A stretch of 64,000 nucleotides of DNA from Eopsaltria australis (taxonomy: Eukaryota > Chordata > Aves > Passeriformes > Petroicidae). Positions 49,701 to 58,309 of this stretch are shown in pieces. The stretch is from NCBI GenBank assembly GCA_034509425.1, contig JAVTVJ010000344.1:293872-357871 (forward strand), in the 5' to 3' direction. Numbering within the stretch: the first letter of the stretch is position 1; the number at the start of each line of letters is the position of its first letter. The notes under the pieces are model-generated. The model was not told the origin of the DNA, made no database searches, and saw nothing but the letters and a program-made list of their open reading frames with translations. The position numbers were made by a program, and so were the translations under genes.

Positions 49701-52700
49701 AGAACAGTTATTTATTACTGTAGTTTATTATGTGGAATAATTTATTTTCCTCCTTCAAATTTTCTTATTAGGTCATCTCATTCATCTTGTGTCGATGAAG
49801 ATTATGATTCTTTAGCCCTTTGTGATCCGATGCAAAGGATAAACTGTGAAGTTGACAGCTTACCTGAGAGCTGTTTTGACAGTGGTTTGTCTACCCTGAG
49901 GGATTCAAATGAGTATGATTCAGAAGTGGAATATAGGCATCAAAGAATTTTTCAAAGGTCACAGTGTATGCAAGAAGGCTTTGGTGGTGATTCTTCTGAT
50001 ACAGATGTAAGTGCCAGATTTACTCCTTCTCTGAGAAAGGCCTTTGATTAGAGACAAAATTAGCTTCCTGTTTATAAAATAAAATGGATCGTTGTCCACA
50101 GGCCAGTTAAAAGTAAATACTTGGGTCATATGCATTTAAGTGAAATTAGTGAAAATTTTTTTGAGATTCTATAAATAGTTCTCTTTTTTGGTTTTACATT
50201 TTTTGATACATTTTTGAGGTAAGAACTTCATTTTTGAAGTTTTCATGGTTTTTGAAGGTTGTTAAACTGTATGCAGAAAGGAGTTCATTTTCTAATGATA
50301 AAAAAGCAGATAGGAGTAAAATAGGTTTCCATTCACTTCCTTTTACTGTGCTGTGGCACTGTAGGAAAAAGGCATGAGTGAGATAGAATACTGTTAGTGC
50401 AGAAATTGACTTACAGACTAAGTCTCTGAGAATTTAAAAATCTAAGAAGATATTACTGTGTCCATTTTATTGTTAGTAACATTGAAAGAGTTACTGAGGA
50501 CTACATAGCAAAAGTAGTATCAAGCACAGTAGATTATGGGGTTTTTTTATGGCAAACCATTTGCTCTGTGTTTAGTAGACATTAATCTCTGTTCGTGGAG
50601 ACTGCTATGAGTAATGTTGATTACAGCTGTGCTGTACTTAATTTAGCTTGAGTAGTAATAGCATAGAGAGTAACGTCTTTGGGGAAGTTCTTAATATTTG
50701 CAAAATAAGCTTTGAAATAAAGTATTGTCACAATTGTTTATTGTGACTATGTTTTAAGCTGAAATTTTCATAAAGAAATTAATTTATTCTATTAGAGTGC
50801 TGAAAGAATGGATGCTGAACAACAAACATTAGAAGACAAAATGTAGATTATGGTTAACAGCAAAAGTGAATAGGAACAGAAAAATCACAGTATTTTGATT
50901 GGAATTGCACAGCTGTATCTGATCATTTATCTCTGTTTAATCCATACTGTTAAAATGTTTTAATCAGTCTTAGCTGTGCCTTTCCAAAAAATCATAGTTT
51001 TCTCACCAGAGAACTAACTCATACTTTCAGGTTCCAGAAATCAGAGATGAAGAAGCATACAGTCCTGCTAGCAGCACTGCAGTTCTGGACTGGAAGCCCT
51101 CACAACCAGTGAGTCGAAGCAGCTCAGTAGCTTCAACGAGGAAATACATATCTGCTCTCAGCCCTCAGGTAACTGCTTCTTCGGGGGAAAAATGGAAAAG
51201 AATGATACAATGAGAATTTTTAATGGGTTGTTACAGGGATTATTTTTATTTTCAGTCAGATGCAAGTGAATGCACTCCAAAATACCCCAGTTCAGAGAAG
51301 GCTTACAAGATTGTTCTTGCTGGAGATGCAGCAGTGGGAAAATCCAGTTTCCTTATGAGACTTTGCAAGAATGAATTTCGAGGCAATACCAGTGCAACTC
51401 TGGGTATAGTTGGTCTTCTTAAAATACTGAAATGAAATTAATTGTTATTTTGCAGGGAAGTGGGTGAAAAGCTTACCTTTGTGATTGCTTGCTAGGGTTT
51501 CCTGGATGTACACTGCTGTGAGAGGCTGTGAGATCTAATTGAGTACTAAAGTATAGTTATAACAGCTGTTTCCAGTGGACAATAGGGTACTGGTCTAATG
51601 TAGTTTTTCTTTACAAAGTCTCTCTCTGAACAACACAAAGCATGAAAGAAGGAATGTCAGTGTAAGGAACTTTCAGTGCGTGTATGAACTTTTCTGTATT
51701 TTTCATGGCTTTCTTGTTTTCTTAATACTTCCCTCTTTCTGTAGGATTTCATACTATCTTTTGATGTCTTTCCTTCTATTTTTTGTTGTGATTTCTTCAA
51801 AGTGTTTTTGAAGCTTTGTTTTAAATACAGGTAGAAGGATTTCTGACTGACTTCTTGTATATATTAGTATAGTTGTCTGCTAACAAACTTGTCTTAATGA
51901 TTCCAAAGACTGAATTTTGTCTTCCAATCAGATCATACTTATATATTTGATTTATTGCCTCTGAGTCAGGATTTTTGTTCTAATTTATCTTTTTCTTCCT
52001 TGAGGTTTGAAATCAAGTCTTTTATAAAACATTTTCACTTCTTTGATAAAACTGTTTAGCAAAATAAAGTAGTGAGAGATCTTATTTGTTGTTCAGAATG
52101 CAACTTACATCAGTTCTCCTGGGAAAGGACAAATACATTCAAGGGATTATTGCAGTTCAGAAGTATGGGCATGACTGACTAAAATCTCATAACCTATTCA
52201 AAGAGATGAATTTTGAAAAAACTGTCATATATAGCCCCTACCTTTTAATTTTCTGTGTTTTTTTTTAAGAGTCTTGATGGGTTTTTTAAACTATACATAT
52301 GATTCTTTTCAGGTGTGGATTTTCAAATGAAAAGACTAATTGTTGACGGAGAACCTACAGTGCTACAACTATGGGACACAGCCGGGCAGGAGAGGTTAGT
52401 GATCCTCTGCACTTAACCTAATTTGAATTCTTCTGTTTGTAAAAGTCATTTACCTTTTTTCATCTAGCTGAAAAAAAACCCCATTAATTGTATGGTCCAT
52501 ATGTAAATATCTGTGAACAGATGCAATTTTTCTCTGCTGAGACCTCAAGATAGGTGGAATGTTTATGTGGTAGCTTTGGTGATGCTTGAGGTAATCTTTT
52601 CTCACCATAGAGAGAAACAGTTGAGGCTCACCACACATTTAATTAATTAAACCTATGTGTCCCCCTTTGGCAGTAAAAAACGGTGGAGTAGATGCACATT

Positions 52701-55700
52701 TTTTCCTGGTTTTAGTCTTTAGCTTTCTTTGTTCTTATACATCTGTATTTTTAAGCAGGCTTTTTCTTAGATATTCCCTTCCCTTTATCCTGTCTCCCAT
52801 TCCTTCCTTGAAAATCCTGGTCCTTATTTGCATTGTATTTAGTATATTTAAACTTCTCTCTGAAGACTTTGGAATTTTGCCAAAAGTATCTTTGCATATT
52901 GCTGAATTTATATCCAAGATTCTTCAAATGATTGTGTAAAGTTTCCTCAAAATCCTGTGATGTCTTTACTTGAGAGCCATTAATTCTTCACCAACAGCTT
53001 TTAAGGCTTATTAAGACGTTAATGTAGTGCCATGGAAGTCAGTTTAATATGTTCATTGGCCAAGATTTGTGTTGGGCTGTATGTAGGTAGGGATCCAGTC
53101 AGTCTCCTCCCACATAACAAATCTGTGAAGAATATTTTAATATCTAGTGTAAATACCTAGTTACTGTACTTGGTTGAGTAGATTGTATAAAGTTTGTGAC
53201 AAAGATGACTGCAACTGATCATGAAGTCTGGAATAATTTTACTGGTTTTCTGTCTTTTTCAAAGGAAGTAAAGTGAGCCAATCAGTTTAGGAAGTTAGGT
53301 GTAGGTGGATTGTAGTATCGTAGAACCATTAAGGTTGGAAACCCTCTAACCTCATGGGGCACTGCTGTATTCACCACTAAAATGTTTCTCCACATGCCAC
53401 GTCCACACATGCCTGTTGAACACTTCCAGGGATGAAGATCCTGCTACTTCCCTGGACAGTTCCTTGCAATGCCTCACCACCCTTTCAGAGAAAAAATTTT
53501 TCGTGTTATGTAATCTAAGCCTCCCCTGGCACAACTTGAGACTAGATTATCTGTAGATTGTTTTGATATGCAGAATGTTGATTATTGTTTAGGACAGAAG
53601 CCCATTGATCCTTAAGGAGCATTTATGGACCTGCATTAGCAGTTTTCAAGAATTTGTTGTATTATGTGGAGAGAATTGTACTCAGTGAATTCAATAATGC
53701 TGTGTTTTTAATGACGTTAAAATGAACTGTTATTTGATAATGTGGCCTTATGCAAATATTTTCTTTTATTCTGAAAGATTTCGAAGTATTGCTAAATCAT
53801 ACTTCAGGAGAGCAGATGGTGTCTTACTACTATATGATGTAACATGTGAGAAAAGTTTTATTAATGTGAGAGAGTGGGTGGATATGATTGAGGTAAGACC
53901 CTTACATATGTACAGATTAGAAGCTATGTTTCACTGCATTGTTAGCCTTTTTATTTATAAAATTAGATTATTTGTAAATTGTAATTATCCAGACTGCAGG
54001 CTGTCATAGAAATAAAAGCTAAATGGAAGTCTTAGGTGTATCCTGACATACTCATTATTCAGTCTGATACATCTTTTTGTGTTAAAGGGTGTTGTGCAAT
54101 GACACTCTTCCCATTCACTTCCTTTTGAAATGAATGTGGCAGCACATTTCAGTTACCTTCTTGTGGATGGCTCGAATATTCCTTGGTGTGTTTGCATTTT
54201 AAATCAATATATTGGATTCTGTAAATTAGCTATAGCTCAAGTGAAATATTCAGTATTTCGTCTACTTGTACTTCTTGTTTCTTTATTTGAATATGAATTT
54301 GCATTTAGTACAAGGGCTTTTTTTCTTGTGCTGGGGGTGCTTAGTGGGAGGGAAAGTGGCAAGAAAAATACTTAGTTCATCTTCTGTGAAAGGATTTTCT
54401 TTTAGCGATGGTGTAGGAGTTGGTTACTTTTCCCGTAGTAATTTTGTCATACAGCATTTGTCATACAATTCCATTAGATTTACTTTACACATTAAATTCC
54501 TTTTTTGGGAAACAAGGCTTATGGGAATGGAAGCACATCTTTTCAGGCTGGTAGTTAAGCTGTCTACTTACATTTTGAGTGGTTGATAAAAAGTTCTAAA
54601 CATAGATTTCATAATCTATCAATTTTTTTCTACTACTGTGCAGGACTTTGTGGAAAGGACATTGGTGTGACATGATGGTGTTAGCCGCTTCTGAGTGTTC
54701 TAGCAATAAAGAAATAAAATTCTCATTACAGGATGCGACTCACGAGAATATTCCAATTATGATGGTGGGAAACAAGGCAGATCTACGTCAAGAAGTTACA
54801 GAACAAGGGCAAAAATGTGTACCCGTAAACTATGGAGAAAAGCTGGCTATGGTAAGGTCCAAATGTACCTCATTAGTGTAAAATGGTCTTTAGAATTTTA
54901 ATCTGAAAACCATGTGAGAAACTAGTAAACAAAAGTAATTTTCTGCTTATTCGTCCAAGTCAAATAATGAGGCTTTGTGGACACTTTTTATTAAATTCTT
55001 ATGTTTTAATGGTGTTTGCTGGGTTAAATCACATCTCAGTGTCTGCTAAGCTGAACTTCATTATTGGCTGTGAAAGACTTCTTAGACTTTTTTGTAAAAA
55101 AGGTGGGTGGAGGGAAGACTTGAGTTTTTCTGCTGCCGAATAGAGGTGGCCAGTTTAAATGTGAAGCACCCTATTGACTGGTTGTTGTCTGTCTAGAGAG
55201 ACTCTCTTACGTTCCTGCCACATGTGCAGAAAGACAAAAGGAATTTTCTGCTATAAATAGAAGTGTGGACAAGTTTTATTTTACATATATTTATATGGCG
55301 TAAAGGAGATGCGCAAATCCTGCGTTTTGTAGAATAATAGGAGGAGTCTTAAGGGTCTTGAATGGCTGAATGCTTGCACAATTGATTCATTAAACTGGGG
55401 CAGATACCATGTCTGTTACTTATGGAATGATGTTTTTGGTTAACCTACAATAACCAGATGCTGTAGCTTAAGTAGCTAGTAGATTAAGTAATGTGTGCTG
55501 GCAACTTTCTTACTGTTTTGCAGTGTTGTGGATAAGAAGACTGAGTTTGAACATTAAGCTTATAATACGGTTTTTATTCTGTTTATTAATTCAGAATATA
55601 CTGATTATAAACCAGATATAATTTTAAAAAATACTGTTTGATTTCACAGTACTAAAGAGAATGTGTTGAACAATGAAGAGCACTAGAAGAATTACTGTTC

Positions 55701-57126
55701 ATTTAAATGTATCATCATTCTTGGTGTTATTCAGGAAACAATTTGCAATTAAATATACCCATTCACATGGGAATCATCTCGGATCAGTTAGCTCAACATT
55801 TTATTTTTACTCACAGACTTATAATGCGCTATTCTGTGAAACAAGTGCTAAAGATGGATCTAATATTGTAGAAGCAGTTCTTCACCTTGCTCGGTAAGTG
55901 GCTGTGTTTCTATTTTCACCTACACACATCTGAGTATATTTTATAAAAAAAGACATTGTGTGTAAATATACATAGAAAGATGCATACATAGTTTAAAATT
56001 GTGCTGATGTTAAAAAAATTTTGAAAGAGTATGTTAAATCATTATAGATAAATGCAAGATGGGATCTATTCTCAGTTTAATGAAGTAACATTTTTGCTTG
56101 AAAATGTTGCAAAGCTGTCTCGGTAATTAATATTTAAACCAAGATTCAGTTACAGAGCCCACAATTTTAAGACCGGTTTGCTGAATGAATTGTAATTTGA
56201 ATTGTACGTGGATTTATCTTCTTAACTCTTTCATAATTTTTTTTGAAATATAATAATTCTATGTGTAATTAAATAAATTGTTTCACATTTCAATATATAT
56301 TGAGTTTTATTACTGACCATTCTAATTGCACATATTTTCATTAACGTCCCCTTCTCTAAATTATTTACAAGATAGAAATTCCATTTATGTTCATTTAGCA
56401 CCCTGGTATTTCTGTGATAGTATGTGAGCCAAATATTACAGTTCTACTATCTTTTCAAACCATTTTTGGTTAAAGTGTAATTTTGAAAGGCTAGTGGTCT
56501 GTAATCCATAATCAGTCATATATGCACAGCTTTTAAGTCTGCATTTAATGAAAAACAGCCACCAATGTGCATTTTCTCTATGAAAGGAAATTTATACTTG
56601 AAACTGAAATTATTTGGTTTTATACTTAGAGCTATGAACATACTCTTTTCCTATGGTAAAATACAGAAACAAATAAGAAGAAATTCTCAAAAGAAAATGG
56701 AAGATAAATCAGAACATAGGGGAGTTATTAGATATTTTAAAAATATATATTTTTATCACTATGAATTGCATAGAAATATCCCTATGATTCCCAAATTGGA
56801 AACTTGTCAGACATGTTGATTCTGTACTAGTTTCCATTGTATTAGCCATACAATAGATGATGATGAACTCTGCATCAAAATGAATGTTCAAAATGGAAGA
56901 GTGAATGTGAATATGTGAATAGGAATTTGTTAATTGAGTGCATATTTCTTTCTTTTTTTTTTTTTTGGTGGTTTTTTTTTTGTTTTTTGTTTTGTTTTGT
57001 TTTTTTGTTTTTTACAGTGAGGTGCGAAAACGAAGTGATAATCAAGATGATGCAAGATCAGTAACCAGCCTGGCTGGGACACCTGTCAAAAAGTCAGCAC
57101 TCACAAAAAACTGTTGCAATGTTTAA
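27643..57126 (+). CDS. RASEF: RASEF (RAB45): EF-hand / coiled-coil / Rab GTPase protein, 17 coding exons
   Basis: This is a large Rab-family GTPase related to CRACR2A and RAB44. In mammals it is a self-associating perinuclear protein implicated in membrane traffic. The exons total 2169 nt, which is 722 residues plus stop, close to the roughly 740 of human RASEF. In the sequence I see two EF-hand loops (residues 21-32 and 55-66) and a charged heptad-rich coiled coil (about 125-350). A Ser/Asp/Glu-rich linker (about 352-520) follows. The G domain has its P-loop GDAAVGKS at 529-536, switch-I Thr554, WDTAGQE at 576-582, NKAD at 635-638 and ETSAK at 669-673. The last four residues, CCNV, form a CCxx geranylgeranylation signal. 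All GTPase signature residues are present, including Gln581. An in-frame TAG at 27571-27573 lies upstream of the ATG with no ATG between them, which fixes the start. All introns are GT-AG with matching phases. Identity rests on domain order and on recalled similarity to human RASEF. Confidence 0.97.
28343..28367. repeat. (TCTGC)5 microsatellite in the CpG island
   Basis: Five perfect pentamer units just inside intron 1, likely length-polymorphic. Confidence 0.95.
34750..34826. repeat. T/G-rich low-complexity tract
   Basis: An almost pure T and G stretch with runs of up to about T17 and GTTGTTGTTG units. Confidence 0.9.
35238..35365 (-). mobile_element. Short interspersed relic, CR1-type 3' end
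   Basis: It starts ATCACAGAATATTCTGAG, then TTGGAAGGGACC, but continues with sequence unlike the neighbouring copy (GAATTGGACCCATAACCTGG). It is therefore a distinct CR1 subfamily 3' end inserted beside it. Confidence 0.75.
35390..36349 (-). mobile_element. CR1 LINE, 3' ~1 kb including the end of ORF2 (reverse transcriptase), inactive
   Basis: This is the longest repeat copy in the window. On the minus strand it encodes broken pieces of the CR1 reverse transcriptase. From 36349 downward there is a VSGILQGS motif, then FPDG where an active enzyme has FADD, so the catalytic aspartate pair is damaged. After a frame change come [13 protein letters not shown] and [16 protein letters not shown]. 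The 3' end, near 35390, has the GTTGGAAGGAACC terminus. Frameshifts and the lost catalytic residue show it is dead. It lies in RASEF intron 1, antisense to the gene. Confidence 0.92.
38185..38331 (+). CDS. RASEF: RASEF exon 2 (residues 124-173): start of coiled coil
   Basis: The acceptor is TTTTTCAG|A and the donor is AG|GTATAG, which departs from the GTAAGT consensus at +4 and +6. The 147-nt exon keeps phase 2 and completes Arg124. It encodes the start of the helical region, including the motif [12 protein letters not shown], which is conserved in RASEF. Confidence 0.95.
38332..39112 (+). other. RASEF: RASEF intron 2 (781 bp)
   Basis: AT-rich, with nothing recognised apart from the splice sites. 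Confidence 0.85.
39113..39203 (+). CDS. RASEF: RASEF exon 3 (residues 173-203): coiled coil
   Basis: The acceptor is TAATTTTAG|A and the donor is GAA|GTGAGT (phase 0). The peptide [20 protein letters not shown] has heptad-spaced Leu, Ile and Met and matches the human coiled coil closely. Confidence 0.95.
39204..41942 (+). other. RASEF: RASEF intron 3 (2.7 kb)
   Basis: AT-rich intronic sequence. It holds one probable degraded LTR (about 41275-41640) and no additional exon. Confidence 0.85.
41275..41640. mobile_element. Possible degraded ERV LTR
   Basis: It opens TTGCTGGTTTCAAAC, resembling a TGTCCTGGTTTC LTR terminus. It continues with an AATTTACTGGAAAGC, CAATAATCACAACAATATTA and AAAGGGTATACAAGGGAAAG pattern familiar from avian LTR ends. 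There are no intact termini on the other side and no target-site duplication was found. Confidence 0.35.
41943..42038 (+). CDS. RASEF: RASEF exon 4 (residues 204-235): coiled coil
   Basis: A 96-nt phase 0-0 exon between TATTGCAG and GTAAGT. The peptide is very rich in Lys and Glu and contains the conserved stretch [12 protein letters not shown]. Because it is symmetric, skipping it would keep the frame. Confidence 0.95.
42039..43028 (+). other. RASEF: RASEF intron 4 (990 bp)
   Basis: AT-rich, nothing further recognised. Confidence 0.85.
43029..43106 (+). CDS. RASEF: RASEF exon 5 (residues 236-261): coiled coil
   Basis: A 78-nt phase 0-0 exon between CCTTCCAG and GTAAGA. It begins LEEQSK, as in mammals, and continues with charged helical sequence ending MHDMLL. 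Confidence 0.93.
43107..43630 (+). other. RASEF: RASEF intron 5 (524 bp)
   Basis: It contains a T/G-rich low-complexity tract at about 43181-43260 and nothing else notable. Confidence 0.85.
43631..43746 (+). CDS. RASEF: RASEF exon 6 (residues 262-300): coiled coil
   Basis: The acceptor is TTTGAAG|G, an AAG rather than CAG acceptor. The donor is AG|GTAAGT (phase 2). It encodes the highly conserved [20 protein letters not shown] coiled-coil segment. Confidence 0.96.
43747..44437 (+). other. RASEF: RASEF intron 6 (691 bp)
   Basis: AT-rich with short T runs (44026-44037, 44230-44239). Nothing further recognised. Confidence 0.85.
44438..44506 (+). CDS. RASEF: RASEF exon 7 (residues 300-323): coiled coil
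   Basis: The acceptor is TTTTCCCAG|G and the donor is CA|GTAAGT. At 69 nt it is the smallest exon, and it keeps phase 2. The peptide is [20 protein letters not shown] followed by IL. Confidence 0.95.
44507..45424 (+). other. RASEF: RASEF intron 7 (918 bp)
   Basis: AT-rich, with a T/G-rich patch at about 45098-45141. Nothing further recognised. Confidence 0.85.
45425..45509 (+). CDS. RASEF: RASEF exon 8 (residues 323-351): end of coiled coil
   Basis: The acceptor is TTGTTAG|A and the donor is TTG|GTATGT (phase 0). The peptide [20 protein letters not shown] closes the coiled coil. Confidence 0.95.
45510..46902 (+). other. RASEF: RASEF intron 8 (1.4 kb)
   Basis: It carries the (AT)n microsatellite at 46731-46773 and otherwise unassigned sequence. 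Confidence 0.85.
46731..46773. repeat. (AT)21 microsatellite
   Basis: Forty-three bases of uninterrupted alternating A and T, about 130 bp before exon 9. It is likely highly polymorphic and prone to assembly or read-length error. Confidence 0.97.
46903..46994 (+). CDS. RASEF: RASEF exon 9 (residues 352-382): Ser/Pro-rich linker
   Basis: The acceptor is CTGTTGCAG|C and the donor is AG|GTAAGC (phase 2). It encodes the start of the flexible linker, with the motif TISRSSPKF. Confidence 0.93.
46995..49771 (+). other. RASEF: RASEF intron 9 (2.8 kb)
   Basis: It contains a T25 homopolymer at 48341-48365. No repeat family or extra exon is recognised. Confidence 0.85.
48341..48365. repeat. T25 homopolymer
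   Basis: Twenty-five T residues. The true length may be uncertain because of sequencing slippage. Confidence 0.95.
49772..50006 (+). CDS. RASEF: RASEF exon 10 (residues 382-460): acidic linker
   Basis: The second-longest exon (235 nt), with acceptor TTATTAG|G and donor GAT|GTAAGT. It contains [20 protein letters not shown] and a run of acidic and serine residues (SSDTD) near its end. The segment is strikingly conserved with mammals for a linker, which suggests a binding or phosphorylation function. That is my inference; no named domain is present. Confidence 0.96.
50007..51030 (+). other. RASEF: RASEF intron 10 (1.0 kb)
   Basis: AT-rich, nothing further recognised. Confidence 0.85.
51031..51168 (+). 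CDS. RASEF: RASEF exon 11 (residues 461-506): linker
   Basis: A 138-nt phase 0-0 exon between CTTTCAG and GTAACT. The Ser-rich linker contains VLDWKPS and ends ISALSPQ, both shared with the human protein. Confidence 0.95.
51169..51255 (+). other. RASEF: RASEF intron 11, minimal (87 bp)
   Basis: A GTAACT...TTTTCAG intron close to the lower size limit for vertebrates. An internal TTACAG at 51231-51236 offers an alternative acceptor that would add 19 nt and shift the frame just before the GTPase domain. Confidence 0.9.
51256..51403 (+). CDS. RASEF: RASEF exon 12 (residues 507-556): P-loop and switch I of the Rab domain
   Basis: The acceptor is TATTTTCAG|T and the donor is CTG G|GTATAG (phase 1). 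It encodes [15 protein letters not shown], the nucleotide-binding P-loop, then switch I ending SATLG with the Mg2+-binding Thr554. The preceding intron is only 87 bp. Confidence 0.97.
51404..52312 (+). other. RASEF: RASEF intron 12 (909 bp)
   Basis: AT-rich, nothing further recognised. Confidence 0.85.
52313..52394 (+). CDS. RASEF: RASEF exon 13 (residues 556-583): G3 motif
   Basis: The acceptor is CTTTTCAG|G and the donor is AG|GTTAGT (phase 2). It encodes the interswitch strands and WDTAGQER with catalytic Gln581. An active-type GTPase site is therefore retained. Confidence 0.97.
52395..53777 (+). other. RASEF: RASEF intron 13 (1.4 kb)
   Basis: It contains one antisense CR1 fragment (53318-53541) about 240 bp before exon 14. 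Confidence 0.85.
53318..53541 (-). mobile_element. CR1 LINE 3' fragment
   Basis: The left end reads TCGTAGAACCATTAAGGTTG, followed by CR1 3' landmarks (ACTTCCAGGGATGAAGATCC, then CACCACCCTTTCAGAGAAAA). It is diverged and 5'-truncated, and antisense to RASEF. Confidence 0.8.
53778..53892 (+). CDS. RASEF: RASEF exon 14 (residues 583-621): switch II and following helix
   Basis: The acceptor is TCTGAAAG|A, a less common AAG, and the donor is GAG|GTAAGA (phase 0). It encodes [20 protein letters not shown], which is typical of Rab switch II to beta-4. Confidence 0.97.
53893..54731 (+). other. RASEF: RASEF intron 14 (839 bp)
   Basis: AT-rich, nothing further recognised. Confidence 0.85.
54732..54851 (+). 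CDS. RASEF: RASEF exon 15 (residues 622-661): G4 NKAD motif
   Basis: A 120-nt phase 0-0 exon between CATTACAG and GTAAGG. It contains [12 protein letters not shown], the guanine-specificity motif, followed by the less conserved loop and GEKLAM. Confidence 0.97.
54852..55816 (+). other. RASEF: RASEF intron 15 (965 bp)
   Basis: AT-rich, nothing further recognised. Confidence 0.85.
55817..55893 (+). CDS. RASEF: RASEF exon 16 (residues 662-687): G5 ETSAK motif
   Basis: The acceptor is ACTCACAG|A and the donor is CG|GTAAGT (phase 2). It encodes [20 protein letters not shown], which closes the nucleotide pocket and forms the last helix. Confidence 0.97.
55894..57017 (+). other. RASEF: RASEF intron 16 (1.1 kb)
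   Basis: It ends in a 70-base T/G-only tract (about 56947-57013) that doubles as the polypyrimidine tract of the last exon. Confidence 0.85.
56947..57013 (+). repeat. T/G-rich tract forming the 3' splice-site pyrimidine region
   Basis: Almost only T with isolated G residues and one C near the left edge, running directly into TTTACAG of exon 17. It is much longer than a normal polypyrimidine tract. Confidence 0.85.
57018..57126 (+). CDS. RASEF: RASEF exon 17 (residues 687-722) and stop: hypervariable tail and CCxx
   Basis: The acceptor is TTTTTTACAG|T, at the end of an unusually long T/G-rich tract. The terminal exon encodes the basic hypervariable tail and ends KNCCNV, with the TAA at 57124-57126. 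In Rab proteins a CCxx end is a substrate for Rab geranylgeranyl transferase, so membrane attachment is expected. Confidence 0.97.
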
Positions 57127-58303
57127 ATGACAGATAATTTTCCTTAACTAAGTAACTTGTATACTTAAAAAAACCCATGCCAACAACCAAACTGAAATAT
57201 TTCAGTAGTGTTTTCTTTTAATAATGGATTTATATATTTGTATATTTAGAAGTTGCACATAATGTTCAAAATCCAGACTCTACTTTCTACTCATTCAAAT
57301 TTGTGAAATTGCTTCATCCCATAGACTCTGGTTTCACTTTTCTTAAGTTACATAATTCAGTGCAATGAGCTCAGAATCAATGCTATAGTAGTCACCATGT
57401 ACAATATTGTAATATGTATTATTGTCTCTACCTTCATGTTTCTTTATGGCATCAGTATTTCTTATTTACAGAACTTAGTAATATCCAATATCACTCAGCT
57501 AAAGAAAAAATTACAGCTTCAATTATTTAATCTCTTTCTGATCTTGTCTGCCTACTTAGTTTTTGACAGCCTTAAGTATATGTCGATTGAACATTTCTTC
57601 TTAAGAAAACTCCAAATCATTAAGGGTTGCCTAGGTCCAAGTAATCCCTAAGTTTAGAGGAACTAGAATGGTCTTTTTTGGAAAAAGACAGTGTCAGGTG
57701 CATGGCATTCTGTTGTAGTTCCTCAAAAGTTGGCTAGTTAGAATATATTCCGTTTTGAATGTTGGGGTGTGACTGAGAAGTAGACTTTGCATCTTATCCT
57801 TCACAGCTCAGAGGTGAAAGAAACGTTTGTCTGGACTACTACAGTTCAAACTTCCAGAGAGAATGTAACACCTGTGATATGTAGAATTACTGAAATGAGT
57901 TATGATCCAGTATCTATTTGCCTGCTAAAGCTAGATCATTATTAGTACTACAGAGTGATATGAGTTAGAATTTTTCCCTTGTTTTTTCAAATATCTTCTA
58001 TTCAGTCAGTAATTGAATGATGGTAATAGTACATAGGAGTCTGATTTAATAGATACTTTAATGCATTTTTTTAAGTTTTAAATCGGTAGTTGAAAGAATT
58101 GCTGCACATGCACAAGCATTTGTATAAATTTTTCCTTAAAAGAGAACCCTGGAATGAGCAGCAATCACTTACCTTATTGAGAGTTGTTCACCTGATTTTA
58201 GAAAAGTTTTGAGAAATTTACCAGGGGTGGTAGCTTTAGGTGTCAGCATCTCTGAAAACTGGGTTATTATTGCTTAAAATAGCTCCCAAGAGTTCCATAG
58301 TGT

Positions 58304-58309
58304 AATAAA
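58304..58309 (+). terminator. AATAAA, possible proximal polyadenylation signal
   Basis: A canonical hexamer about 1.2 kb after the stop codon, with a short T-rich stretch (ATTTTTACAG) about 10 nt downstream. Use is unproven. Confidence 0.25.

Noticed and set aside
49626..50051. 141-codon single ORF as a separate gene
   Set aside because: It is RASEF exon 10 extended by read-through into both flanking introns.
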